From Apoda limacodes (Eukaryota > Arthropoda > Insecta > Lepidoptera > Limacodidae), in NCBI GenBank assembly GCA_946406115.1, contig OX291548.1, positions 10,404,373-10,468,372 on the forward strand: 64,000 nt of DNA, in the 5' to 3' direction. The notes beneath the pieces are model-generated. The model was given only the letters and a program-made list of their open reading frames with translations. It ran no database searches and was not told where the DNA came from. Both the position numbers and the translations under genes were made by a program. This document shows, one piece after another, positions 1-11,110 of this stretch; positions within the stretch are counted from its first letter, which is position 1, and each line of letters starts with the position of its first letter.

Positions 1-47
1 AAAAAATATCAAGTAAAATGATAAAAATCTTGTTTTTTACTTTTTAG

Positions 48-806
48 CGATTAAAACTCCATTCACTGTAGTCCCACAATTCCAAAACACAACCCTCTCT
101 ATCTCCAAGAGTATTGAGATCCTTGGTGTCGACATCTCCAGCGATGTTCAGTTCCGAGATCATTTACAAGAAAAGGTGAAGCTGGCGTCCAAAAAACTTG
201 GTGTACTCAACAGAGCGAAGCAGTACTTCACGTCGGGGCAAAGGTTGTTACTTTACAAGTTGCAAGTTCGGCCCCATATGGAGTACTGCTGCCATCTTTG
301 GGCGGGTGCACCCGTACACCAGCTTGGCCCTTTTGACTCGGTTCAATGACGGGCTGTGAGAATTGTCGACGAATCGAAACTCACTTGCGGTATCGAGCCC
401 TTAAGTCTGAGGAGAGACTTTGCCTCCCTGTGTGTGTTCTACCGCTTGTACAATGGGTTGTGTTCTGAGGAATTGTTCGAAATGATGCCCACGGCTACTT
501 TCTACCATCGCACCGCTCGCCATCGGCAGGGTATTCAATCTCACACTATAGAAACCTAAATGGTCGCGTACAGTGCGGTTTCAGAGAAACTTCCTCCCGC
601 GAACGCTTAAGTTGGGGAATGAGCTCCCTGCCAAGGTTTTCTGCAAGGACTACAGTATGGAGTTCTTCAAGAAATAAGTTATTAGATTTCTGAAGGGTCG
701 GCAACGCGCAAGTGATACCCCTGGTGTTGCAAGCGTCCATAGGCTACGGTGACCGCTTACCATCAGTCGGACCGTAAGCTTGTTTTCCAACTTAGTGGTA
801 TAAAAA
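48..806 (+). mobile_element. 5'-truncated LINE copy (family A, EN/RT type), 3' end
   Basis: This is the 3' part of the same LINE seen nearly complete on the minus strand at 60943-63929. The shared stretch begins near base 48 and runs through the C-terminal RT region, the 3' UTR with its GGTGACCGCTTACCATC box and an A-rich tail at about 800-815. The reading frame is dead: a TGA at about 346-348 replaces a CGA arginine codon, and the open piece 356-559 is only the C-terminal remnant. It is useful as a reference because it keeps about 50 bp near 408-457 that the 60.9 kb copy has lost. No clear target-site duplication was seen. Confidence 0.85.
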
Positions 807-1204
807 AAAAAAAAAATTAAAGTCCAAGATTCCTGTGTCCAAATCATAACTAACATACAAAACTGAGATCTAGATCGATAAATATGACCGATGCTTCTCA
901 ACGCAATTAAAAATTGCGGCCAGTTTTACCGAATATCTTACAACAAAATCTATAGGGTATCTTATATTACAAATACAGGAAAAATAAAATAAAAATGAAA
1001 GAAAAAAAAACGAAGATTCTCTTTCTCAGAAACTTGATATCAAATACAAACACTACCAATTCCTTGAAGCTGTTGAAAATCTAAGTTCTAAGTGCTTAAA
1101 AAATACGACCATTTGCATATTTTGACATTCAGTAATTAATTAAAAACTAGTAACGGTACTTTCCCAGTAAGTATAATTATGAAAATAAACCGAAAATCGA
1201 AAAT
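807..1204. other. AT-rich spacer, nothing recognised
   Basis: Low-complexity AT-rich DNA after the LINE tail. I see no ORF of substance and no recognisable repeat. Confidence 0.5.
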
Positions 1205-2205
1205 ATATCATACTAGCTTCTGCCAGGGGCTTCGCCCACGCTAAATATCGTTATCGGTGTTGCCTATGTTTTTAACTACAAATATCGATATATCGAATAC
1301 CGAATTCTCGTTAAAATTTTTATCCCTTAATTTGCAAACAATAACAGTGAAACACAATACTTAATTTTCAACCTTAACCTTTAAAAATGACATACAAACT
1401 TCAAACCCCCGTTTTACCCTCTTAGGGGATGAATATTGTAAAATCCTTTCTTTCTACGTAATAACAGAAACCTCTGTGCAAAATTTTAAATCTCTAGACC
1501 GAGTAGTTTCGTTTGTGATGTGCGCTGATACATCAATCAGTCACTCAGTAACTTTATTATTTTACTAGCTAACCTGCCAGACGTTGTTCTGCCCTTATCG
1601 TTGCTGCCGTTCCTAATGTCGCAATATTACTTGTTACTGTTTTCGCTTAGTTTGTTCTTTCTCACCTTTTTCTATTTGCACAGCTTATAGTACGAAATGT
1701 TAAAATAACCTTCCACATAAATAAGGCTATCAAATGCAATGCAAAAGTTTAAAAATTTAAAAAATTAGTAGTAGCTGACATGGCAGATGTTGTTCTGCCC
1801 TTCCTATTGCTTTTGTGCTGTAGCTCAACCATAGAACCAGAGCGTGTAATCGCTTTGTTGGCCCGCGCTACTACTTCGTTTTCGCTTAGCTCGGTTCCTA
1901 AGGGTCGTAGCGTGATACCTTAATTTAACTAAACCTTACTTAAGAATTGGGCTATTAAATTGTAAAATTGTAATCTGACTGATGATTCCAGAATTCAGCA
2001 CGTTCAAACAAAAAACAAAAAATATTTCCGCATTATTTTATAAGTATAGATTCTCATACTAGCGACACCTAACGGGTGCTATTATGGATCTGACCCATCT
2101 GGGGAAGCTATAAACACTCACAAAGAATTTCATCAAAATAGGTCCAACCGTTTAGGTGGAGATCAGTCATATAGGTACACACACGAACAGAAGAATTATA
2201 TTTTT
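1205..2205 (+). repeat. Cluster of three degenerate lepidopteran dispersed repeats
   Basis: Three partial copies of a repeat type typical of Lepidoptera follow one another. They start near 1212 (TACTAGCTTCTGCCAGGGGC), near 1566 (GCCAGACGTTGTTCTGCC) and near 1766 (ATGTTGTTCTGCCCTTCC). The last ends with the usual module AATTTCATCAAAATAGGTCC and CCGTTTAGGTGGAGATC near 2130-2165. The same phrases recur at 14104-14430 and 27510-27745. I take them for LINE or SINE 3' tails; the exact family is not resolved. Nothing here looks coding. Confidence 0.55.
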
Positions 2206-2290
2206 TAAGCGTTTTGAGTGTCTAGAAGCTAAACATAGGTAGCTGGTGTAACGCATTTTGTATGAAAAAAAATACATTTTTTTCTTTTAT

Positions 2291-2536
2291 TACCTGACTG
2301 CGGCAAAGCCCAAAAGGAGGGTATATGTGTTTGATCTGAATGAATGTGGGACTCTGTGTTCCCTCGTAACTACTAAAAGGCTAAACCGATTTTAATAAAT
2401 TATACGTAGTTACATTCGTCTTAACCACTAGAGTGTTATAATTATTGGAAATCAAAATAGCGGATTTTTGGCGCCAAATTGCTTTTCAGTTACTAATATT
2501 ACCTTTTATTTTTTTTTAATCCGCAGTCGGGTTTCT
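2291..2536. mobile_element. Short MITE-like element with inverted ends
   Basis: The left end reads ACCTGACTGCGG (about 2291-2302) and the right end, reverse-complemented, reads ACCCGACTGCGG (from AATCCGCAGTCGGGT at about 2518-2532). The roughly 245 bp between them has no ORF. That is about 12 bp of terminal inverted repeat with one mismatch. No target duplication is clear. Confidence 0.45.
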
Positions 2537-3520
2537 TTTTTATTAATGAATCAATTTTGCACCGCGTATTTTTGGACATTCGTAGAGTTTCCTAGCCTGT
2601 AAACTTGTACCAATACCAATCTTAGTAAACGGACTATCTTACTCGAAAAGAGTTTTTTTAATTTAGATAAAAAGTTCTTGACATTCAGCGAGTTCAAACA
2701 TACAATCTTAACAGTTTTATATACTATTAAAGTGTGGGTATATACGAGTTTGTACGAATTGACACTATTATACTGTATAAAAGTGGCACACAATAAAGTA
2801 TACCATGAAAAGGCAAATATAAATGAAAAAATATACACTATGTATAAAGTATAAATAAAAGTAAATAATTATCAATAAACTTACCACGAAATATAGTAAA
2901 ATCCAAAAATATATCATTTTCGGGAATAATTAATAAAAATAAAACACTAAGAATTTGTAAAAGATACGCTCTTCTTGTAGTGTATAAATTTTATATAAAC
3001 TTGGCGCTGTTTATATTCATGTATCATACTTCACAGTTAAGATAACACTGAATAGAAAATGAGTGAATCTTTCTGCGGATGTTATTTACCCTGTGTTACC
3101 TACCTAGAGAATCGTAGCCTTTAAAATGAAAAAGTGATGGCAAAATATTTATCGAGTCCATTGTAAGTACATTTTTTTTTATATTTGTATTGTTTTCGCG
3201 TGTGTATTTTCATATACAAACAATATTATACGTATTCTTGCATATAGGTAAGAAAACATGTAGTTATTTGGTTAAAATAAGTACAATTATTTCAACACAT
3301 TATTGACGGTTTCCACTTGAAGAAATTATAGTTCCTATTTATACACATAAATGTAAAATGTAAGATTATCCCATTTTTTCTGCTATGATTTTGGTAAATT
3401 AATGACACAAATAGTTCGTTTTACATAGTATGCATACATAATATGCATCATGCACTTACTATTGTACGAAAATATATTTTTCACCATTTGTCTTGAATGA
3501 ATGCTCAGTTTGCTTAGTAA
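2537..3520. other. AT-rich non-coding stretch
   Basis: No gene, repeat family or splice-flanked exon recognised. The open frame on the minus strand at 2551-2838 looks like random AT-rich sequence, with tyrosine, leucine and phenylalanine runs and no domain. Confidence 0.4.
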
Positions 3521-3524
3521 CAAT

Positions 3525-3725
3525 CCTTTTAGCGTGGTAGGTTCCTGTACCCAAAGCCTAACGCCTACGCCGTCTGTCTGTCTGTCTGTCTGCCTGTCCA
3601 CCTAAATCCTTTGAACCGTAAAAGCTGTCAGACTGAAATTTTCACATATTATGAGGCATTTAAGTAAATTAAATAATAATAAAATAATAAATAATGTGCT
3701 ATATGCAACAGAAAATGGGTTTTTC
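3525..3725 (+). repeat. Dispersed repeat with (TCTG)n microsatellite
   Basis: GGTTCCTGTACCCAAAGC is followed by a TCTG tetranucleotide run at about 3571-3597, then CTTTGAACCGTAAAAGCTGT and GAAATTTTCACATATTATGA. This order matches a common lepidopteran dispersed repeat of the 'GGGTTCCGTACCCAAA ... CCGTCTGTCTGTC' kind. It is non-coding. Confidence 0.5.
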
Positions 3726-4714
3726 AATATTTTTTCTTTGGCTTTATTGTGAAACGGTATCACTTCAAACTACATTGAATGGTTAAGGTCTAAGCCCCAA
3801 AGTAATACAGCAAATTATTACTTGTCGAGTACGAGAAGTCTCAGTGTTCTGGTCTAGGTGTTTTTTAAATACCGTAATGGAAGTTGTACTTATTAGAGTG
3901 AAAAAAAAGTCAAAAGTCACTATTTGTTATAAAATGTAATTCTGGATTCGAAAAGAAAATATGTTTTAAATTTCTTTTTTTTCTGTACTTCACTATCGCA
4001 ATGGGTTTTTATGATAGTTGTATGTGTATGTTAATAAAATAAAAAATAAGGTGACCATTGGTGATCTGGTACGTTCATATCAAGTCATATCTGATGATCG
4101 CTACTATGTGACGGTTTTCTATAGCTACACGATAATTAATGTTTAAAATTTTTGATTATTGTTTTAATACTGTTGTCTAAGTGTGTATATCATCATCTTG
4201 GTCGTTTATTCATGGCTGAGGGTCGTGATCATGGAGAACAGCCCGCTTTACCAGCGCTTTCCAAATTCACATAAAAATAACTAGCGCCAAGTTAATTTAA
4301 ATGTATACACTACGCGAAGATAGTGCCTTTTAAGTACACATTTTCAGTGTTTTATTTTAATTATTTCCGATAGTGAAATAATATGTATTTTTAATGGTAA
4401 GTTTATTTATCTACTTATAATCGATTAATAGTTTATACATAACATATATTTATATATCTATAATAGCCTTATGATCCCCTATTTTATAGTGTGCCACTTT
4501 TGTTCAGTACGAGTACGGTAGTGTAAATTCGTATTTGTAGGAAAATGTATATATTAGTAGTGTGTCAGTGATTTATGAAACCAGTTCGCTAAATATATCA
4601 GCAGTTCCCGATTATATCAGTAGGTATGTAGCGCCTTGATTCGCCTGCCAAGCATGGTAAAAAACCTCCAAAATGAACAAGACAACTAAATTACAACAAA
4701 AGGAAACCTCGTAT
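3726..4714. other. AT-rich stretch with one minor repeat fragment
   Basis: Mostly featureless. Near 4190-4260 the string CATGGCTGAGGGTCGTGATC followed by CAGCCCGCTTTACCAGCGC looks like a fragment of another dispersed lepidopteran repeat. No coding evidence. Confidence 0.35.
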
Positions 4715-4718
4715 TTAA

Positions 4719-5295
4719 CCCTTAACTGTTATCTTAAATTTGACATACGTAACTAGTATCATGGCGGCCCTGCGGCCCCCATAGTACGTTTGCTTCTAGC
4801 AAGTTAGTTTTAACTATGTACTTAAATAAATGGTCAGAAATAATAAATCATAGGCTTGTTTTATTTAATCAAATAGTTTTTATTAATATAAAACTTCTTA
4901 CTTCACTACTAGAAGAGATCACAAAATAGGATCACCATTTTCCCATCAATGAAAATTATAGTATAAAAAGTTAAAATAAAAAATAACGTTATTTTACTTA
5001 ATCTATAATACGTAAACTAAAAATAAATAACGTTTTATAATCTTTAAATAACAATCATATGAAAATTGCTTTGCAAAAAAACTTACGTAACTGGTACCGT
5101 GGGGGCCGCGCGGATTCCAAAACGTGCTTACCTGGGTCCCAGTAGGTGATAAAGCGCCGAACATCCGGCACCCGCTGCGAATAGTGATGTAATGAATATA
5201 CTTAAAATGGCGGCTGCTCGTGATGCTTAGTTTATTAGAAAACCAAGAAAACGGAATGGGTCCCCACCCGCGGCCCCCACGATACCAGTTAAGGG
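4719..5295. mobile_element. piggyBac-like MITE (577 bp, TTAA target sites)
   Basis: TTAA at 4715-4718 precedes CCCTTAACTGTTATC, and the right end reads GATACCAGTTAAGGG followed by TTAA at 5296-5299. The terminal inverted repeats therefore match at 14 of 15 positions, start with CCC and lie inside a duplicated TTAA, as in the piggyBac superfamily. A second pair of GC-rich inverted blocks lies inside: CGTAACTAGTATCATGGCGG at about 4750, and GTAACTGGTACCGTGGGGGC at about 5090 against the right end (GCGGCCCCCACGATACCAG). There is no transposase ORF, so it is non-autonomous. Confidence 0.72.
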
Positions 5296-5299
5296 TTAA

Positions 5300-6474
5300 A
5301 TACATAATTTAGTTTGTCTTATGAATTAACGAAGAAAATATCGATATATGAGTATAGTTACATCACTATGTTAGCACTAGATAAAATACATTTTTGTTTG
5401 GACACACCTTGAGAAGATATCATAGCACAACTTTGAAGAAACACTTTGTACTACGACATCTGAAAGAGCACACATATCTATGGTTTTAGAAATGTGTACT
5501 GTATTTCCAGAAATGAGATCATTGTTGTGTTTACTTTTTGATAAAAAAAATGTTTTTCTGTAGTTAGGATTCGACATAGAATTAGAGGAGTTGTAGATCT
5601 AAAGATTTAATTTTGTTATCACAACTGAGTTGTAAGCTCGTTATCTCGGGGCCCTTCTACTGACAGAGGCCAGGCCGCGGGCGGCGATAACAATTTAAAT
5701 CTAACACACAGTTGTTGATTTAAGGTTAACTTTGTTTTTCCAGTCACTATCTGACTCTTTACTTACAAGACTCATACGTCCTAACTATTAGGACTACCAT
5801 AGACAAGGAGGTTTGGGCCATAGTCCATCACGTGGGTCCAATGCAAATTATAGACTTTACATTCGTCTTATCGACGTATGCAGGTTTCCTCATGATATTT
5901 TCCTTCACTGAAAAGCTTGTGGTGTGAAAAACAATGTATACGTAATAAGGGGACGATAGACGCCAGTTGAGCAAGTTAAGTATAAAAAAAGCTAAAACCG
6001 TCTTAACCCTGATGTTATAAGGTTGAACTTCGCACGTCTAGTTTAATGTCGCTTACGCGACGTTTTTGAATGGTTTTTTCATGTTTTTAATTTACTAAAA
6101 AAAAACTTGCCCTTATATAGAAATTCTAGCCTATTTTGCTTTTAATATGACACAATACCTAATTAATGAATTGAAAAAAATATTGGGTACCCTGACAAAA
6201 TATCGATATCTAAGATACGTAAGCTTAATTTCTTAACTTAAGATCTAAGTAAACGACAAAAATTCTTTTTTCAATTTTTAAAGTTCTTTTTTCATTAGAT
6301 TTTTCCCTATCAAATACAGAGGTATTTTTCTGTGATTTGTAGTATCTCGAATAAGTAAGATATACTGTTTTGGAATATAAGGGTATAAAAAAAACTCATT
6401 GGCTCACGCGCCGTTCGCGCCCCTCAGAACGCAAAGCAGACACCGAAACCCCTAATCGTCATTTTCAAGTTTAT
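5300..6474. other. Non-coding stretch
   Basis: No gene recognised. The small minus-strand open frame at 5377-5577 shows no domain, and the sequence is AT-rich with many A/T runs. Confidence 0.4.
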
Positions 6475-6477
6475 TCA

Positions 6478-6662
6478 AAACCAACCGAAAAACTAGCCAA
6501 GTGCAAGTCGGACTCGCGCACCGAGTGTTCTGGATCTACTACCATTTACGTAATTTACAAACACAAACAAAAACAAAAAGTATGCCACTTAGCGGTCACC
6601 CATCCCATGACTGACCCAGCCCGACGTTGCGTTACTTAACTTTGAATATTGTTTCCAACAAA
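6478..6662 (-). mobile_element. SINE with 5S-rRNA-like head (SINE3-type), copy 1
   Basis: On the minus strand the element starts near TTGTTGGAAACAATATTCAA. It continues with a 5S-rRNA-like block at about 6650-6586: TTAAGTAACGCAACGTCGGG, then CATGGGATGGGTGACCGC, which correspond to the box A, intermediate element and box C internal promoter of 5S rRNA genes. A TTTTTGTTTTTGTTTGTGTT spacer follows, then a tail with CTCGGTGCGCGAGTCCGACT and TTGCACTTGGCTAGTTTTT. A second copy of the same architecture lies at 39878-40050. The tail is shared with longer dispersed repeats such as 33640-34385, which would fit use of a partner element's machinery (inference). Confidence 0.65.
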
Positions 6663-6770
6663 CAAATGTGTTACTGTTACTAAATTTCATGAAAATCTTT
6701 GTAGCCGTTACAGAGATTCAGATTATATACATACATACAGGAATTGCTCGATTAAAGAAAAAAATGTATA
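6663..6770 (+). repeat. Repeat-tail fragment with TA microsatellite
   Basis: AATTTCATGAAAATCTTTG, then GCCGTTACAGAGATTCAGAT, a short ATACATAC run and AGGAATTGCTCGATTAAAG. The same module appears at 49460-49558 with a longer TA run. It is a common dispersed-repeat end and is non-coding. Confidence 0.5.
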
Positions 6771-6771
6771 G

Positions 6772-7930
6772 AACCATGACATTGTCTTATTTGCTGATGA
6801 CACCTCTTTGCTTTTTAAAGTTAAGAGACGACAGACATGTTATGATGAATTAAATAATGCCCTTTCTAAAATTGTAAATTGGTTTAACGCTAATAATTTG
6901 TTACTTAATGAAAAAAAAAAAAAACCAAATGTGTTAAATTTACATTACCAAACGGTATTCAGATACAGATATGTATTAATATTAATGGCGAGCAATTAGA
7001 ACTTGTTAATTCAACAGTCTTTCTTGCCATAACGCTGGACTCAAAACTTCAATGGGGTCCTCATATTCATAACCTAGCCAAAAAACTTAGCTCTGCTGTG
7101 GATGCGACCAAGAAAATAAGACAAATGTCTGATGTCGACACTGCAAAAATAGTATATTTTAGCTTTTTCCATAGTTTAATGACATATGGTATCCTATTGT
7201 GGGGTAGCGCTGCTGATGTAAATACAATATTTTTGTTACAAAAAAGGGTAATTCGTGCTATTTATAAATTAGGATCTAGGATATCTCTGAGGGATAGGTT
7301 TAGGGAAGTAAAAAATTTAACTTTAGGCATCGCAGTACATATATGAAAATCTTTTATATGTACATAAAAATATCAATAGTTTCAGTAAGAAAAGTGATGT
7401 TCACAAAGTAAATACTAGAAGTAAAAATAAGCTGTTGGTGCATGATACACGTCTTCACAAAATAAGTAACTCTTTTATGGGGCAATGTATACACTTTTAC
7501 ATCAAAGTTCCCAATTATATTGAAAAGCTATCAATAAGTAAATTTAAATCTTTTATCAAACAAGTACTTTTTTAAAAAAAGCATACTACAATATTTCAGA
7601 CTATGTAAATAATGAAAATCTTGGGACTGAAGATGCTCAATTACAGGATGCATTTGTAAACCAAATTAAAAGAAAGAATATAAAATTGTACGGTTTAAAT
7701 TTTTTATTTAAAACATTGATTGTATTTTTAGTTTTTATGATGTTTTTTAAAAGAGTAACTATTGAGTTTCTTGCCGGATTGGTCTCGGTAGAAATCAACA
7801 ACATTGTGAACCGGAGGGAGGGTGGGAAGTTTAAAAAAAATAGTATTTTATAACTTTGACGATTCAAAAGTGATTGTAAAATCCTAATTTGAATAAACCA
7901 TTTTGACTCTGACTTTGACTTTGAAAGGTA
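6772..7930 (+). mobile_element. 5'-truncated LINE copy (family B), RT C-terminus and 3' end
   Basis: Nearly identical along its length to 15560-16690. It begins at the RT catalytic region (LFADDTSLL in the better copy; here the frame is broken). It continues through the thumb region and C-terminal domain (YGILLWGSAADVNTIFLLQK, KRVIRAIYKLGSRISLRDRF at about 7180-7310) and ends in a 3' UTR with GAATAAACCATTTTGACT and TTTGACT repeats at about 7895-7925. Several frameshifts and stops make it non-functional. The tandem TTTGACT tail suggests a CR1/Jockey-type LINE ending in a short simple repeat rather than poly(A). Confidence 0.8.
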
Positions 7931-7974
7931 ACGATAGAGCAACTAGATTATTAAGTTTATAACCGGAAACCGCA

Positions 7975-8003
7975 GCGGCCCGCCCCGCCGCCGCCGCCGC
8001 CTA
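7975..8003 (+). repeat. (CCG)n microsatellite in AT-rich DNA
   Basis: CCCCGCCGCCGCCGCCGCC at about 7982-8000, preceded by CGCAGCGGCCCG. It is a short GC island just after the LINE tail and has no associated ORF. Confidence 0.7.
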
Positions 8004-8590
8004 GTGCGATGCGTAACTTAAAATTTGTAAATGTTATTAATTTAGTAAGTATAAGTAATCAGAATGTTATAATTTTATTTTTCTATAATGTAATCTAATA
8101 TTTAATACCTGTTTTACACAACTTCATTTAAGTAACTTTAATGGAATTTTTACGAAATTTTTACTTTTCCGACTCCTTTTTAAAAGTTGGCCGACTATTA
8201 CTTATCAAGTTTTAAAACCTACTTACTCGTAGCTCTCAATGTTTTCCTTTTTTTCTACTATATATGTGTTAGATTATTGTGCTTTGAGTGATTAATTTTA
8301 TTAAAAATAAAAGTATAAAAAGTTGATCAATTGATAAAATACATGAATAATGATTGCTTATTTTCATTTATTAATTGAGTGATGTATAGTGATGTATAAA
8401 ATCATATTGTATGTAGTTTTAAACAATGTATTAGATAGATAATCATATCAGTAGTTTAATTGTGTATTGCGAAGATCAAAAACAGTTCTGTTATATAATG
8501 TAAATATAAATGGCATGATTCTGGTGTGCGATCTGACCGCCCCACCCGATCATGTTGTTTGTCACTACAAATAAAAAGGGTTGGCTTGAG
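8004..8590. other. AT-rich spacer
   Basis: No gene or repeat recognised between the CCG run and the retroposon Y copy. Confidence 0.4.
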
Positions 8591-8595
8591 AGATC

Positions 8596-9046
8596 TCATC
8601 CTCTCGATCGACCTGGGCACGGTCGTAAAACTATAGTTAGGCGGCCTCGGCACGTACTAACGGCCCCAGAAGACGATCTCGCTGTCCGGATAGCGAGATT
8701 AGTCTCTACGACCTCCCCGAATAGGGTCTCCCTCCAAATACGACGCCGAAGTCCCCGGGTTCGTCGGCGCCCACAAGGATACACGAGGTATCAAAGAGTG
8801 CCGGGGCGCTTCTCGCCCCCACTCAATCGCAACCGTACCCGCGTAACGGGGAACTCCCCTCCTGGCGGTGACTCACCTTCGGGTTCGAGACAACCCAAGC
8901 CGAAACTTCCCCCGCGGGGAGCCCTTGAGCGTTGGGCGCTATATGGGCTGAGGCTCCTTCAGAGTCTCGCCCCAAAAAGCCCGGTGAAGCAGTAATGGCT
9001 GCAATAGCCAACTACATAGTCAGTTCAGAAAAAAAAAAAAGAGCCG
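8596..9046 (+). mobile_element. GC-rich poly(A) retroposon 'Y', copy 1
   Basis: A GC-rich block of about 450 bp that ends in a run of 12-13 A at about 9030-9042. It shares its sequence with 26480-26950, 28824-29343 and 50743-50925, all on the opposite strand with leading poly(T). One frame stays open (to 8995). It is arginine- and proline-rich, with HGRKTIVRRPRHVLTAP, AVRIARLVSTTSPNR and RRPQGYTRYQRVPGRFSPP, and ends in LAPKSPVKQ before a stop and the 3' UTR. The frame is recognisable in two other copies. I do not recognise the protein; it could be the C-terminus of an unidentified LINE ORF. The 5' end is less complete here than in copy 3. Confidence 0.65.
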
Positions 9047-9519
9047 GCGCAATTGTGAATTCGAATTGAAGCCTACTGGTTGTATAAACTGTGTTGTGTA
9101 ATAAAATCAATGAAAGCATATAGTGTACAAAATGTATAAAGGACGCTGCCGAAAATTAATGAGAATCCAGTATTTAAAACACTTCAGTTAAGTACAATTG
9201 ATTATGTAATTTCTTTGCAGAAGATGATATTTCATTGTGTATTTTTAATTATGTATATTTTGATATAGTTTAAATTTTAAATAAATATTATATGCCTACG
9301 TAATACCTAGCTGAGACTTTTAGCCCTTTGTGACATTTGGCTGGACTAGCCATTAAGGTCCTTAAGTACTTAAATACTTATAATTGTTGTTCTTGCAGTT
9401 TGTGAATAGTTTATGAATCTTAGAAATGCTTTAAGGCTTATTTGTGTTTTCACTCGAAGCATAGTTTTAATGAGTAGATATTTTATATCTCGTAAAAGTT
9501 GTAATATTTTTGTTATTCT
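9047..9519. other. AT-rich spacer
   Basis: No gene or repeat recognised. Confidence 0.4.
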
Positions 9520-9524
9520 TATAA

Positions 9525-9690
9525 GACATTAAAAAGAGCGTATGCTAGAGAGTTTCTTTCGCCGTTTCTTCTCACTAGAACGCCACTTTGATTCCGAAAC
9601 GGTTGTAGTTTATAGACATTTCATATCCGTTTTTAAAACTTACTTCAGACTTTATAAGTACTTACATTTTTATATTTATTATCCCCACTA
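9525..9690 (+). mobile_element. LINE 3'-UTR fragment
   Basis: GAGTTTCTTTCGCCGTTTCT, then CTCACTAGAACGCCACTTTG and CCGAAACGGTTGTAG. The same module in reverse lies at 21540-21620, directly behind LINE coding remnants there, which identifies it as a LINE 3' UTR. Only the tail is present here. Confidence 0.55.
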
Positions 9691-10189
9691 AGCTTAAATA
9701 TGCTACTCTCATAATTTTTTTACACACCCAAGAACAGCTATAAAATTTGCACTTTAAAGCTTTAAAGTTTCGCTAACGCATCGCTGAATCGAAAAATGGT
9801 TTTCACACACCCTCAATATTTTTAAACGGGCTATCTTACGACACCCCACACTATAGAGTAGTCCAGAAAATAAAATTCATCTCCACTTTACGTGTAGAGG
9901 AGGTACCCAGTTTTTTTGGCATTGCTGACTATGGAAAACTGGTCTTCTTAATAATCTAGATCTGTGGGCACGGTAGTGCCTCCGCCAAGACGAGCATGGG
10001 CATTACCTAACTAGCACTATAGTGTTGATTGCAGTTTATTTTACAGCTCCAAATGCTAGTATAGCTCTTCAATGGTTTCAGATAACAGAGGTTTAGAAGG
10101 GTTAACAAGCGATACTAAATGCTTGAAGACGTGTATGAAGCATAACTATTAACTACTATAGTTAGTTATTGTATATTAGTGGTCGCCTT
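9691..10189. other. Non-coding stretch
   Basis: No gene. GGGCACGGTAGTGCCTCCGC at about 9966-9985 resembles phrases found in dispersed repeats, but no boundaries can be set. Confidence 0.35.
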
Positions 10190-10240
10190 AGCCACTATAT
10201 AGGTGTGCGAGGCATCTTCAGTCGTCTCTGGTCCCGGTTC
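10190..10240 (+). promoter_or_regulatory. Possible TATA/initiator core promoter, perhaps in a solo LTR
   Basis: CACTATATAGG at about 10193-10203 is followed some 25 bp later by CTTCAGTCG, which fits the arthropod initiator (TCAGT), and then by a GC-rich GGTCCCGGTTCGAGAGCGCG block. No ORF follows. The spacing suits a pol II start. An LTR remnant (about 10020-10370) is one reading, but no partner LTR was found in the window. Confidence 0.3.
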
Positions 10241-11010
10241 GAGAGCGCGCGCTCTCACCTTGTATAACGTTTTGTGTAACTTTATTATTGTAACGACGTT
10301 TACAGTAACAAGTAAAAGAAATTAATTATACAAGTTCGTTGTATCATTAGTTAAATCAACCTAATCTTGGAGTCAGATAACAGAGAAGTACCAAGTGGTG
10401 GGACGAATAGGGTGTCGTGCATAATAGTCCCCCACATAGGTAACTCTTTCCGTGGCTGTTAAAGCTATAAAAAGGAGATACCTGACTCTTATAAACTACT
10501 TAAGTTCTTATATGGTTCTAATAAAATCTGTGAGTTCTATAAAATTGATATTTGAACCGATAGTACAACTAAATGTTTTCAGCGCTGGAAAACATCGTTA
10601 TGGAACCTAAAGCTATGCAATGAATTCTAGAAAAGTTATTTTAACCCTTTTGTAACTATTAGAGTTGCAAAAAAAGGCTAATTACTATTGTACAAGAATT
10701 AGTGATATAAAAATGCTGAAGGAAGGCTAAAGCGTTAAGCTCAAACCGCCATTTTTAGGACAATCACTAATACCATACAAAAATCTTAATTGCATACTTC
10801 CACTAGATTTTAAGAGTTTCTTGCGAATTATAGCTATGACTTAAACAATCAAAACCAAATTGAGGATTTTGTAACGCTATTGTAGCACTTTTGTAACCAA
10901 GCTTAACCCTAATATATCGCTATTATGTAAGCACCTACTTGGATACCTTTTCTCGAAGCGCTTCGTCGTTTTTTTGAAATAAGGTTTGGATTATATCAAA
11001 TAAACAAAAT
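10241..11010. other. Non-coding stretch
   Basis: AT-rich, no recognised gene. It may include the rest of the putative LTR to about 10370. Confidence 0.35.
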
Positions 11011-11019
11011 TCTCGGGGT

Positions 11020-11110
11020 ATAACGTCAATGACGTTGACGCTGTGACGTCACGTACTAACGTTACGTCTCGCCACTCGCTGTCACGCTGCAGGGTGATAA
11101 CGGTGCGCGC
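11020..11110. promoter_or_regulatory. Cluster of ACGT-core motifs including a palindromic TGACGTCA
   Basis: The stretch contains GTCAATGACGTTGACGCTG, TGTGACGTCACGTACTAACG and TTACGTCTCGCC within about 50 bp. TGACGTCA is the CREB/ATF palindrome. The cluster is GC-richer than its surroundings. It might be a regulatory element of an old LTR or of a host gene, but no transcript start can be assigned. Confidence 0.25.

Noticed and set aside
2551..2838. 95-codon open frame on the minus strand
   Set aside because: AT-rich random-looking peptide, no domain, promoter or splice support.
3565..3600. TCTG run and other short periodic tracts as a CRISPR array
   Set aside because: Eukaryotic microsatellite; no repeat-spacer structure anywhere in the window.
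8552..8995. 147-codon frame as a host gene
   Set aside because: Most of it lies within the multi-copy poly(A) retroposon Y, and the first residues come from flanking DNA.
10230..10250. GGTTCGAGAG as a tRNA gene B box
   Set aside because: No matching A box or cloverleaf stems could be laid out around it.
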